DNA of 64,000 nt. Source: Bacteroidota bacterium. Its GTDB lineage: Bacteria > Bacteroidota > Bacteroidia > Chitinophagales > LD1. The position numbers were made by a program, and so were the translations under genes. This document shows, one piece after another, positions 9,226-19,457 of this stretch. The notes under the pieces were generated by a model. The model ran no database searches, was not told the DNA's origin, and saw only the letters and a program-made list of their open reading frames with translations. The stretch's first letter is position 1, and the number at the start of each line of letters is the position of its first letter. Location: contig JADJZU010000001.1 of NCBI GenBank assembly GCA_016715625.1, forward strand, positions 186,001 to 250,000, written 5' to 3'.

Positions 9226-12200
9226 TTATTTAACCAGCGTCAGGCTTCCTACCTTCGGCAATTGTTTGTTATCCAGGAAGGTGATGTTGGCTTCATACGT
9301 AAACACCGCAGGATTTTGCAACACCGCCTTATATGTTCCATCCCAGCCGTAGTATTGATTATTGCTGTCGAAGACCTTAATACCCCACCGGTTAAATATT
9401 TTCAAATCAACCGTCTTAATTCCTTCTCCATATATGAAGAAAACATCGTTGTTGCCATCGCCATTCGGAGTAAAGGCATTCGGGATATACACCGGCAAAT
9501 CATTATTCACCAGTACTACCACCGAACTGGAGGCGACACAAATATCGTTGTAGGTAATGGTCAACGTGTATTCGGTTTGTGGCGCATAAGTAGTCACCAC
9601 CGGGTTCGGACAATCCATACAACTCAAGCCATCGGCCGGTGTCCAGGCATACGATACAATGGTTGAATTCGGATAAGGACCAAAGCTGGAGAACAACTGT
9701 ATCACATCGCCCAGTTGCAGGGTGGTGTCTTCGGGCGAAATGTCGGCAATGCCTTCCACCGGCTCGGGCACAATGGCATAGAGCTCGGTTTCGCAGCCAA
9801 AATTATTTACCGCCAATACGGTGTGGCTTCCCGCACTTACATTAAAGAAATCGCCACTGAACTGCAATCCACCTCCATCTACACTATACTGATAAGGCAT
9901 GTTATTCACTGTTTGCCCTTCCACATGAATTTGTCCGTCATTGTAATTAGGGCCATAGCATGAAGTGGAATCGGTAGTCAACACATAAACATCCGGCACC
10001 GGTGCGGGCACAAATGCCGTATCAACATCGGTGCATCCGTTATAGTCAGACACAATGACGATGTAATAGCCCGATGCCAAACCGATAATGGAGGTAGTAG
10101 TCGTATAATAAAAATTGGCTCCATCCTGAGTGGCTGAGTACGTATATGGAGGGGTAGCTCCACTAGCGGTTACGGTGATGGTGCCGTCCTGTTCGCCCGG
10201 GCAGGTTACCTGTGTGGTAGCCATAGTGAATGTCAGTTTGGTAGGCTCATTGATCAGCGCGGAAGCTGACACGGTGCAACCGGTAGCATCCGTCACAGTC
10301 ACGGTATAGGTTCCGGTGTATAAGGGAGAAGGCGGTCTGTGTGGTTTGTGCCGAAGGATCGCTCCACAAGAAACTATAAGGCGCATTGCCCCCGCTTGGG
10401 TTGGCATTAATTTGTCCGGTAGGCGATTGGAAGCACAAGGCATCGCTTGCCTGCGGATTTAGGAGTAAGGCTGCTGGCTCGCTCACAGTTAGAGTGGTGG
10501 AGGCCGTGCAGTTGTTGTTGTCTGTTACTACCACTACATACGTATTCGCCAATATATTGCTGAAAGGATTAGGACCCGCCACACCATTCCAAGTGTAACT
10601 GAAACCACCCACGCCTCCGCTTGGTGTTACTTCTGCGCTGCCGTCATTCCCTCCATTGCAACTCACATCGGTAATAACCGGATTACCAAAGGTGATAGCG
10701 GTCGGTTGTGTAATCGTATAACTGCCCGATACTGTGCAGGAGTTCGCATCTGTCACCAGCACCGTATATCCACCGGCAACAGCACCAGCGATGTCCTCGG
10801 TAGTTGGTCCGCTATTCCAGGCATAATTGTAAGGCGTAGTGCCACCGGCTATCGCAATATCAATGGCACCGGTAGCCTGCCCGTTACACAATACATCGGT
10901 TACCGAGGCAGAGGTAATACTTAAAGCAGCTGATGGCTCTGTTACGTTGTAAGCGTTGAGCACAGAGCAGTTATTGGCATCCTCCACTGTTACGTTATAG
11001 AGTCCGGCTGTCAATGGTGAATTGGTAGCGCTATTGCCGCCAGGGCTCCAGGTGTATTGATAAGGAGAGGTTCCTCCGGCAGGGTTTGCTGTAACGCTTC
11101 CATCATTTCCACCAAAGCAGGATACATTCACAATCGTGGGTGCATTCAACACCAGTTGTATTGGTTCAATGACGGTGAACGATTGTGTGGCTGTGCAGTT
11201 ATTGCCATCGGTTACCACCACATCATACAATCCGGCTGCAATGTTCAATAAATCCTGAGTCACTTCACCGTTTGGCGACCACAGGTAATTGAGTGTTCCG
11301 GTTCCGTTTGTTACCGATAAATCGATAGCGCCATCCGACACACCAAAACACTTCACATCTGTCACTACACCCGCCAGCAAAATCTCTTGCGGCTGACTGA
11401 TAGTAACTGCAGTAGATGCGGTGCACAAACTGTCGTCTGTCACTTGCACGGTATAAATCTGCGCAGTAAGTCCTGTAGCGGTAGCCGTGGTTTGAGCAGA
11501 AGGTGTCCACAGATAAGTATAAGGCGCTGCTCCTCCGGCAGGGTTCACAGTACCACTTCCATCAGCCGCACCAAAACAGCTGGCATCCGTTACGGTAGAA
11601 TTTCCAAATGTTATTCCAGAAGCGGGTTCTGTGAGGGTATACGTAGCGGTTACGCTGCACAGATTATTATCATAAACGGTTACATCATAAGTGCCTGCCA
11701 CGAGCGAAGAAATTGTTGCAGAAGATAAGCCGCCCGTCCAGTTATACGTGTAAGGGGTGGTGCCACCGGCCGGGTTCACGGTTATCCAACCATCATTGCC
11801 GCCAAAGCATCGAACATTCTTGAATGGTGCCGATGCAATGTTGAGCAAAGTAGGTTCACTCACCGTAAAACTACCGGTCGCAGAGCAGTTGTTTACATCT
11901 GTAATGGTAATCTGATAAGACCCTCCTGTTAAGGCATAGGCTGTATCGTTATTGGGAGCAGCGTTGCTCCAGGCAAAATTAAAGCCTCCGCTACCACCAC
12001 CGGGCACTACGCTAATCTGCCCGTCATTGCCACCAAAGCAAGAAACAGATTTCACTGCATTGGTAAACGTAATAGCGCTGGGCTCGGTGAGTATCACCGT
12101 ATCGCTACCCACACAGTTCAATGCATCGGTTACCGTTACAATATATGTTCCCGGAGAAAGATTAACCGCACTATCTATGTTGCCTGTTGCTGCATTGGCA

Positions 12201-15046
12201 CTCCAGGTAAAATTATAAGGAGCAGTGCCCGATGGAACCATAACAATTTTTCCATTAGCTGCCCCATTGCAGGTAATGGCGGTCACTTGTGGAGTGATAC
12301 CCAAAGCACCAATTGATACAGATACCGTATCAAACACAGGGCATGGACCACCGTTCATGCGCACCACGTAGCTGGTAGTGCCTACAGGGTTCACAGTAAT
12401 GTTAGCGGTATTGCCAATTACCGTATTCGCTGGCAGCACTCGCCATTCGTATTGGAAGGTGTTTCCCGGAGTAGGCGAACCCGATGATACGGCTTGCAGC
12501 GGAATGGCATTGCCACTGCAGAAACTTAAATCAGGTCCGGCATTTACCTTTACGGTGGTATCTACGCTCACAGTTACAAAGTTGCTGCCCGCACATCCGT
12601 TTTGCGATACCGATACCTGGTAAATCTGAGTGGATTGCGGATTAGCTGTGGGATTACGGATAGCCGCATTCGACACGGCATTGGGGCCTGTGTTCGGAGT
12701 CCAGTTCACCACAAAGTTGTTGTAGTTCGGCTGGTTTAATCGCAACTTTAACTTAGGTCGCTGTGCAAACACAATCGGCACAGTTCCCGAACACTGGTCG
12801 GTGGCACCCGAAGAATACAACACCGAGCCGGGCACATTGGAATACTGCATCATGTTATTGAAGTTGCCGCTGGTCACCGCGTTGAAAAAACAAACTTCTA
12901 TCACCAGGTTAGAAACTCCATCCCAGTCATACAAAGAATCCAGGAAGTGATTGTTCCAGTTGGCTCCGGTTACAGGTGTATAGGTTTTGGGGCCATACAC
13001 CGTCTTCATATTGGTTTCCCAGTTGGAGAGTGAAGTAACGGAAGGCGACACGCATTTAATCCGGATGGTGTAGTTCTGCAACGAAGCATTGCTATTGTAG
13101 GTACCCACCCGCCAGGATAGTTCTTTAATGGTGCCACCCGAGTTACCGAACAGCGGGGCCAGTTCGGCAGCGGTATATAACATCTGCACTCTGCGGCTTT
13201 TTACAAAGTTCCCATATAAGGTAACGTTTGCTGTAGGGCTGCCGGTTTGTGTAGCGCAGGATGCACAAAGCGAATCCACATCATCGGTACCAAAAGCGCC
13301 AATCAGGTTGACACCACAATTCACCGGGCTGGAAGTAAAATTCAGGTTCACCAAATCGCCCGGGCATATCAGCGTAGGACTGGCCGTAGCTGTTACCTGA
13401 GGGCCCACCCCACTCACAAAGATGCGCACACTATCCTGCAGCGAGCAGCCGTTGGCCGAGTTCACCGTTAAGAGATAAGTGGTAGTTTGAAGCGGTGTCA
13501 CATTCGGGTTGAGGGTGGTATTGGCACCGGCTCCCATGTATTGGTTCGGAGTCCAGGAATAGGTATAGGGCGCAGAACCCTGTGTAACCACGGGCTGCAG
13601 TGTTACCGTTTCGTTGGCACATACTGTATCGTTCGGCCCGGCATCTACCGTAAATCCGGGGGCGCTCACGTTGATGGTTACATTCGTTTGCGATTGGCAA
13701 CCGCCCACGGTGGTGGTTAACTGGTAAGTGGTGGTAGCTGACGGTGTGGCGGTGGTTATCTGAGCGTTCGGGCTGCTGAGTGTGCCGGGTGGAGTCCAGG
13801 TATAGCTAACGCCTCCGAGTCCGGTGAGCGTGGTGCTCTCGCCCTGGCAGATGTTGTAATCCGATGCAGTAGCTATACAGGTCAGGGTATCCTGAATAAA
13901 GAGCGTAGCACTGTCGTAAGGTTGGTTATTGCAGGGATTCAGCAAATAAATTTTTACCGATTCGTTGCCTTCCGCTAATCCATCGTTCAATGCATTGATG
14001 GTGATGGTGCCCAGGCTATCACCGGCCGGTATGGTCAATGAATTAGCTATCGCGGTGTAATCGGTGCCGTTGGTGGCGGTGCCGCCTACTGAATAATTAA
14101 TCACATAAGGATCGGTAAGCACCGGATTAATCGCAAAACGGAAAGTGCCGTTGGCGCAGCCTTCCACCGCATTGGTAAAGCCTCCGCCAAATGCAGAGGA
14201 AGCAGAGATAGTAGTGTTGGTGGAGCTAAAAGACCGGGCTTCCAAAAACACACCCGAATCCAGAATATCATCCGGAGCCAGGGCAGAGCCCACATCGGCA
14301 ATAGCGAGTTTCAGGTGGTAGCTTACACAAGGATTCACAGCCACCTTAGCCGTGAGTACAGTAGTAAACCCATCGTAGGCGATGTTCAAGCCGTTGTTGT
14401 TGACGTAGTATTGCGTGTTGTTGAGTATGCAGGGCGTGTTGGTGCCGCTGGAGTTTCCACCGTTTACCGAGTTAATAGCCACGGGTACGTTGGTGTTGGG
14501 CACCAGGGCAATGTTCTGATTGGTGTAATTGCCGCCCAATGGATTGGGGCCGCTGACAAAAAAGCCAAACACATCGGTGTATTGTGTGCACACATAGCTG
14601 GTGTATTCTTCGGAGCCAAACACGTAATCGAAACGGATTGTGTCTCCATTGGGTATAATATCAAACTCCAAAACACAGGCATCGCTCGTAGCCAGCGTAA
14701 CGCCCGGTGTGGTGTTGAAGTTATTGATGAGGGTGGTGAGGTTGGCATCGCCCCCGGTGCCGTTTCCGGTGCTGGCCAGTGTGGTGGCAGCGGCATTCAC
14801 CAAACTGCTGTTGCCGGTAGTTAGAATTACTCCTTGATTAAGACCAAGTGTAGTCAGGTTTCCATTGTTAAACGTACCCAGTGCCGTGGCGGTGCAGTTG
14901 ACGGTGGGGTTGGAGATGGTAACCCCGCTACCGGCCAGGGTTTGCACCAGCTGTGCTGCGTTGGCATTAGGCGTAATGGTAAACTGTGCCAATGATATCT
15001 GGGCCATGCCCATCCATAACAGTAGCGTGTAGTAATAATTCTTCAT
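9226..15046 (-). CDS. SprB-repeat surface adhesin with choice-of-anchor L domain and T9SS type B sorting domain (one frameshift)
   Basis: About 1,939 residues after repair. The ATG at 15044-15046 was chosen because it starts a signal peptide (MKNYYYTLLLWMGMAQISLAQ); the frame extends 23 codons further upstream without a plausible signal. Domains in order: choice-of-anchor L (about 14.25-14.98 kb; FDYVFGSEEY, DVFGFFVSGP), a Calx-beta-like domain (GTATNGTDYTAI), Ig-like segments, an unrecognised beta-rich domain at about 12.7-13.35 kb (GTIKELSWRVGTYNS), about eleven SprB repeats, and a type B T9SS C-terminal domain (IPNAFTPNGDGNNDVF, FNRWG, WDGTYKA). Two overlapping frames join where one extra base (AA at 10329-10330) disrupts the QTASPLYTGTYTV repeat. 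Relatives act in adhesion and gliding. It is likely co-transcribed with the HYC-like gene and the TonB receptor. The ligand is unknown. Confidence 0.88.
9750..12300 (-). repeat. Array of about eleven SprB-type repeats (about 230 bp each)
   Basis: Within the smaller adhesin, units of about 75-80 residues recur. Each begins with a Cys-containing DVSCFGGNDG-like motif, passes through GGTxPYxYxW and ends with GTYxVTVTDxNxC followed by a TEP or TQP boundary. Nine are close to consensus; the last two (from about 10.25 to 9.75 kb) are degenerate but keep the spacing. Boundaries are approximate, read by eye from the translation. Nucleotide identity between units looks modest although the protein motif is well kept. 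Confidence 0.8.
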
Positions 15047-15260
15047 GTATAATTCAGATGTTCGGTGTCGTGCAAAAATGAGGGGTGAAGATAAGCGAAT
15101 AATCAGGTATTTCAACAGTAAACAAGACTACAGAAAGCATTCGGGTGTTGCATCCCGTTTTCTTTTATTTACCCACATGCCGCAGGGCCCGGTGAGCCAC
15201 TCCCCTACCCTTGCTCTTTGTCCATTAAAAAACGATTATTACTGTCTAAAAATTATTCTC

Positions 15261-16043
15261 GTGAGCATTCTATCGCACAAACCCACCCGCCTCTACCTCG
15301 GCCTGGGCTTTTTCTTTCTCACCAATGCCATTGTGGCGGAGTTTATGGGCGTCAAAATTTTTTCGCTGGAGCAAAGTCTCGGCATTTCCCCCTTTACCTT
15401 TCGGCTGTTTGGCGAGCAGATAGAAGGCTTCAGCCTCACCTGCGGCATTTTGCTGTGGCCCTTTGTGTTTGTGATGACCGATATTATCAACGAATACTAC
15501 GGCACCCGGGGCGTGCGCTTTTTATCGCTGCTGGGCGCGTTTATGATTGGCTATGCCTTTCTCATGCTTACGCTGGGTATGAATGTGGCCCCGGCCCCCT
15601 GGTGGATTAGCAGCAGCGATTTTGGCACCGCGCTCCACTACGAAAACGCCTACGATGCGGTGTTTGGACAGGGAGCAAACATTATTGTGGGTTCCATTCT
15701 GGCCTTTGTGCTGGGGCAGTGGGTAGATGTGTATGTGTTTCATTTTATTAAACGCCAAACGGGGGAGCGATACATCTGGCTGCGGTCTACGGGGTCCACC
15801 ATTATATCGCAGTTTATAGACACGTTTGTGGTCTTGTTCTATGCTTTTTATATCTCCAAAATGGGGCAGCCCAACCAATGGAAAATACAACTGGTGCTGG
15901 CGGTGGGCCTGGTGGGCTACTTATATAAATTTGTGGTAGCGCTGCTCCTTACGCCTGTAATCTATGCCGTGCATGCCTTTATAGAGCGCTACCTGGGGCA
16001 CGAGGTAGCCGCAAAGATGAAACAGGAAGCGCTGGGGCGGTAG
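15261..16043 (+). CDS. yhhQ: Queuosine precursor transporter (YhhQ/VUT family)
   Basis: An integral membrane protein of about 260 residues when started at GTG 15261 (MSILSHKPTRLYLGLGFFF). The open frame runs upstream to 15045, but those residues are polar, overlap the divergent adhesin gene and do not resemble the family. There are six or seven hydrophobic segments. Family hallmarks include TNAIVAEFMGVKIF in the first helix, FVMTDIINEYYG after the second, and STIISQFIDTFVVLF. E. coli YhhQ imports preQ0/preQ1 for synthesis of the tRNA nucleoside queuosine; the substrate here is taken from the family. The protein has an insert (MNVAPAPWWISSSDF) between helices that is common in Bacteroidota members. 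It is monocistronic, with a candidate terminator downstream. Confidence 0.88.
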   Translation: MSILSHKPTRLYLGLGFFFLTNAIVAEFMGVKIFSLEQSLGISPFTFRLFGEQIEGFSLTCGILLWPFVFVMTDIINEYYGTRGVRFLSLLGAFMIGYAFLMLTLGMNVAPAPWWISSSDFGTALHYENAYDAVFGQGANIIVGSILAFVLGQWVDVYVFHFIKRQTGERYIWLRSTGSTIISQFIDTFVVLFYAFYISKMGQPNQWKIQLVLAVGLVGYLYKFVVALLLTPVIYAVHAFIERYLGHEVAAKMKQEALGR

Positions 16044-16137
16044 GCAGTGGGTAGCGGCAGTTTTACAGATTTACGATTTACTGAAATACGATTTGCGGGT
16101 TTAGCCGGTTGGGGTTTATGAGCGCAGGGGCAAGGGA

Positions 16138-16175
16138 GAAAAAACCCGACTTATTGGTCGGTTTCTGTTTTTGTA
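16138..16175 (+). terminator. Possible rho-independent terminator after the YhhQ-type gene
   Basis: An imperfect hairpin AACCCGAC / GTCGGTTT with loop TTATTG (about 16143-16163) is followed by a T-rich tract (TCTGTTTTTG). It lies about 100 bp past the transporter stop codon. One side has an extra C. The T tract is interrupted, so the call is tentative. Confidence 0.45.
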
Positions 16176-16312
16176 AGTCGATATTTAGTGAGGGTTGTGC
16201 ACCTCGTCCCGCTGGGTTCTCCCGAAGCCGAGCCTGCGAGCGAGCGTGAACCCTGGCAATGGTATATCATTGCTTCGGGGTATCCTGCGGGAGACCCCAA
16301 AGCGACATAGTT

Positions 16313-16437
16313 GGCGATTTATACCAATTGGTTCGCGATTTATCCTTTTTAGGTCGCGATTTGTCTGTTTTAGGTCGCGATTTATCCTTTTTAGGTCGCG
16401 TTTTGTCTGTTTTAGGTCGCGATTTATACCAAAAAAC
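16313..16437. repeat. 21-bp minisatellite with two alternating unit types
   Basis: Four units plus partial ends are visible, each beginning GGTCGCG (the first GGTTCGCG). Units at 16330-16351 and 16373-16393 continue ATTTATCCTTTTTA; units at 16352-16372 and 16394-16414 continue with TTGTCTGTTTTA. The array therefore has a 42-bp higher-order period (A-B-A-B). Both outer edges carry GCGATTTATACCA (16314-16326 and 16419-16431), so the array is bracketed by copies of a third variant. Repeats are head-to-tail with no spacers, so this is not a CRISPR array. Confidence 0.85.
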
Positions 16438-16715
16438 TGTTACGGTTGGTAATAAACAGAGCATTTCCCGGTGCAAAAAAGGGCCGTCCCATTTATGGGA
16501 ACGGTCAGGCAGGGCGGGCAGGGGCAGTTTTTGAGTAGGCAGGAGGCCGCGGATAGACAGACCACATTCCTTTTCTAATGCCTTTGGCCATGGGCTTCAT
16601 CCGAAGGAAACAGCCCCTAGCGTGACCCATACCAGATGCTTCGCTCCGCCAAGCCTCCGCTCTGCATCACAGTAGCACTATTGTTTATTGTTCATTGCTA
16701 ATGGATAATTGTATG

Positions 16716-16785
16716 GCGGCTTTAGCCGCTCATCAACAGATAATCTTCCTCTTATCCTGCACCCGCCTTTGGCTTTAGCCAAAGG
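16716..16785. repeat. Two perfect hairpins sharing the core GGC-TTTA-GCC
   Basis: GCGGC-TTTA-GCCGC at 16716-16729 and CCTTTGGC-TTTA-GCCAAAGG at 16766-16785 are perfect stem-loops with the same TTTA loop and GGC/GCC closing pairs. Neither is followed by a T tract, so they are not typical terminators. They may be copies of a small interspersed palindrome or mRNA leader structures about 130-200 bp before ftsK. Only these two copies were noticed. Confidence 0.5.
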
Positions 16786-16913
16786 AAATAGCACGAATGA
16801 ATACCGCTCTTCAAAAAAAACCTACAAACACACACTTTCTGTGAACAAGTAAACGTTGTATGGTGAACGATTAACGCATGCTTCTTTACATCTTAGTGGC
16901 AGATTTTACAGAC

Positions 16914-19442
16914 ATGGAAGACATCAAAAACACATCGGGCAAAAAACCGGCAGCGGGGGAGGTATTTACCGAGCCCAAAAACGAAAAACCCCTTCGCGAA
17001 AAGAAAGCCGCGCCCCGTAAGCCCAAAGAAAAAACCGACTACACCGACACCGAAGAGGTCAACCTGCTCACCGATGGCCGCTTGTCTAAAATTGGCGGGC
17101 TGTCGCTGATGCTTTTAGCATTTATGCTGCTGATTGCCTTTACGTCCTATCTGTTTACCCTGGCCGAGGACCAAAGCGAAATACTGAATCAGGGCGCAGC
17201 TGCACTGGGCAATCCGGAAGTTAAAAATGCACTGGGCAGTTTAGGAGCCTATCTGGCCAACCTTTTTATCAATCAGCTGTTCGGGCTATCGTCCTATTTG
17301 TTTGTGCCGGTGCTGGGGGCTATTGGGTTTAACCTGCTGGTGCAAAAAAATGTGTTCGCCATTCTGCGCTTATCGGTCTACAGTTTTTTGGGCCTCATCT
17401 GGTTGTCGGCCACGCTGGCCTTTGTCAACTCGCTGGTGCAGCCCGAAAGCATTTTGCAATGGGGAGGGGCCTTTGGCAATTACCTCACAGGCCCGTCCGG
17501 CTATTTGACCAATCTGGTGCAGGTAACCGGGGTGGCGGCCCTGCTCAGCGTGTCGGCTTTAATCTTTGCGGTGGTGGTGTATAACATCAACTTCGGGTTT
17601 CTGCTGTCGCTCTTTGCCAAAAAAGAAGTGGCCGCTCCTGTGGCTGCAGCCCCCGCGGCTGCGGTGGTGAGCGAATATAAAGACACCGATGAAAACATCT
17701 TTGCCAAAGATAATCTGCTGGAACCCCTCACCGCCACTCCTGCGCCCCCCGTGGAGCTGGACCTGACACCCACCAGCGAGGAAGAAGAGGAAGAGCCCAT
17801 GGAACTGCTCACCGCCCACCAGGAGGAGGAAAGCGCCCCGGATACGGACCTGGAACTGGAGGTGGCCGAAGTGGTGGAAGAAAGCACCGTCAGCCCGAGC
17901 CTGGGCAAGGTGGGAACCAATTTTGACCCCACTTTAGATTTATCAAACTATCAGTTCCCCTCGCTGGACCTGCTGGAGGAGCATGGCAGCGATAAGGTAA
18001 AAATTGACTCGGAGGAGCTGGAGCGCAACAAGAATCAAATAATCAGCACGCTCAATAATTATCAGATTGAAATATCGAAGATAAAGGCCACCATCGGCCC
18101 CACCGTTACGCTCTACGAAATAGTGCCGGCCCCGGGGGTGCGCATTTCCAAAATCAAAAACCTGGAAGACGACATTGCCCTGAGCCTGGCCGCTCTGGGC
18201 ATCCGGATTATTGCCCCCATCCCCGGCAAAGGGACCATTGGTATAGAGGTGCCCAATGCGCACAAAGAAGTGGTGAGCATGCGCTCGCTGCTGGCCTCCG
18301 AAAAATTTCAGCATACCAGTGCTGAGTTGCCTATCTGCCTGGGCAAAAGCATCAGCAACGAAATATTTGTGGGCGACCTGGCCAAGATGCCTCACCTGCT
18401 TATGGCGGGGGCCACCGGTCAGGGAAAATCGGTGGGTATTAACTCGATACTGGTGTCACTGTTGTATAAAAAACACCCTTCTCAGCTCAAGTTTGTGTTG
18501 GTAGACCCCAAGAAGGTGGAGCTGAGTTTATACGAGACCCTGGAAAAACACTTCCTGGCCAAATTGCCGGGCGAGGAAGATGCCATTATCACCGATACCA
18601 AAAAGGTGGTGACCACCCTCAACGCGCTTTGTCTGGAGATGGATGACCGCTACAATCTGTTGAAAAAAGCTTCGTGCCGAAACCTGAAAGAATACAACCA
18701 CAAGTTTTTGAACCGCCAGCTGAACCCGCAGAACGGGCACAAGTTTTTGCCCTACATCGTGCTGGTAGTAGATGAATTTGCCGACCTGATAATGACGGCC
18801 GGCAAAGAAGTGGAAATGCCCATTGCCCGCCTGGCTCAGTTGGCCCGGGCCATTGGCATTCACCTGATATTGGCTACGCAGCGTCCTTCTGTAAATATTA
18901 TTACCGGAACCATTAAAGCCAATTTCCCGGCTCGTATTGCTTTTAAAACCACGTCTAAAATTGACTCGCGCACCATCCTGGACCAAGGCGGCTCGGAGCA
19001 ATTGATAGGCCGGGGCGATATGCTGCTCTCCATGGGCAGCGATATGATTCGCCTTCAATGCGGCTTTGTAGACACCCCGGAGGTGGAAAAGGTGCGCGAC
19101 TTCATCAGCAGCCAGCAGGGCTATGCCACTGCTTTTGAATTGCCGGAATATGTGGACCCGAAGGAGAAAGACAACGGCAGTGACGATTTCTTTATAGAGG
19201 GCGAGCGCGATGATTTGTTTGAAGATGCCGCCCGGGTGATTGTGCAAAATCAGATGGGTTCCACTTCGCTCATTCAGCGCAGATTAAAGTTGGGCTACAA
19301 CCGGGCAGGGCGCCTCATGGACCAGTTGCAGGAAGCCGGAGTGGTGGGCGATAATCTGGGGACCAAATCGCGCGAGGTAAAGTTTAAGACCGAACTGGAA
19401 TTGGAACAGTATTTGCAAAAGCTGAGAGAGAAAACGAACTAA
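16914..19442 (+). CDS. ftsK: DNA translocase FtsK/SpoIIIE
   Basis: A septal DNA pump that moves chromosome termini during division and activates dimer resolution. ATG at 16914 (MEDIKNTSGKKPAAG) was preferred over the upstream ATG at 16878 because the extra 12 residues look spurious; the protein is then 842 residues. Order: a basic N-terminal tail, four membrane helices within residues about 60-240, an Ala- and Glu-rich linker (residues about 240-340), then the motor. Walker A is GATGQGKS at residues about 499-506 and Walker B is VVDEFADL near residue 618. The C-terminal gamma winged helix (STSLIQRRLKLGYNRAGRLMD) would read orienting DNA sequences. All key motifs are intact. The gene is followed after 15 bp by a LolA-like gene, a pairing common in Bacteroidota. 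Confidence 0.97.
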   Translation: MEDIKNTSGKKPAAGEVFTEPKNEKPLREKKAAPRKPKEKTDYTDTEEVNLLTDGRLSKIGGLSLMLLAFMLLIAFTSYLFTLAEDQSEILNQGAAALGNPEVKNALGSLGAYLANLFINQLFGLSSYLFVPVLGAIGFNLLVQKNVFAILRLSVYSFLGLIWLSATLAFVNSLVQPESILQWGGAFGNYLTGPSGYLTNLVQVTGVAALLSVSALIFAVVVYNINFGFLLSLFAKKEVAAPVAAAPAAAVVSEYKDTDENIFAKDNLLEPLTATPAPPVELDLTPTSEEEEEEPMELLTAHQEEESAPDTDLELEVAEVVEESTVSPSLGKVGTNFDPTLDLSNYQFPSLDLLEEHGSDKVKIDSEELERNKNQIISTLNNYQIEISKIKATIGPTVTLYEIVPAPGVRISKIKNLEDDIALSLAALGIRIIAPIPGKGTIGIEVPNAHKEVVSMRSLLASEKFQHTSAELPICLGKSISNEIFVGDLAKMPHLLMAGATGQGKSVGINSILVSLLYKKHPSQLKFVLVDPKKVELSLYETLEKHFLAKLPGEEDAIITDTKKVVTTLNALCLEMDDRYNLLKKASCRNLKEYNHKFLNRQLNPQNGHKFLPYIVLVVDEFADLIMTAGKEVEMPIARLAQLARAIGIHLILATQRPSVNIITGTIKANFPARIAFKTTSKIDSRTILDQGGSEQLIGRGDMLLSMGSDMIRLQCGFVDTPEVEKVRDFISSQQGYATAFELPEYVDPKEKDNGSDDFFIEGERDDLFEDAARVIVQNQMGSTSLIQRRLKLGYNRAGRLMDQLQEAGVVGDNLGTKSREVKFKTELELEQYLQKLREKTN

Positions 19443-19457
19443 ACCTGTCCCCATACC

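Larger units (their letters stand above)
16044..16913. other. 870-bp intergenic region, no convincing gene
   Basis: The largest gene-free stretch in the window. Open frames here (for example 16195-16534) read through the 21-bp minisatellite and look like shadows: Arg/Phe- or Arg/Lys-rich periodic peptides without signal, domain or start context. It holds the possible terminator, the minisatellite at 16313-16437, an inverted repeat at about 16483-16504 (CCGTCCCA...TGGGAACGG) and two hairpins with TTTA loops. The last 100 bp must contain the ftsK promoter, but no clear TTTG/TAnnTTTG pair was found. No tRNA cloverleaf was seen. Confidence 0.6.

Noticed and set aside
16313..16437. Possible CRISPR array
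   Set aside because: Repeats are 21 bp and directly adjacent with no unique spacers, and no cas gene is present.
16195..16534. Arg/Phe/Lys-rich periodic peptides encoded across the minisatellite
   Set aside because: All arise from reading a 21-bp tandem repeat; no signal peptide, domain or promoter supports a gene.
18528..19247. 239-codon antisense frame within ftsK
   Set aside because: Lies opposite the conserved FtsK motor and resembles no protein; a shadow frame.
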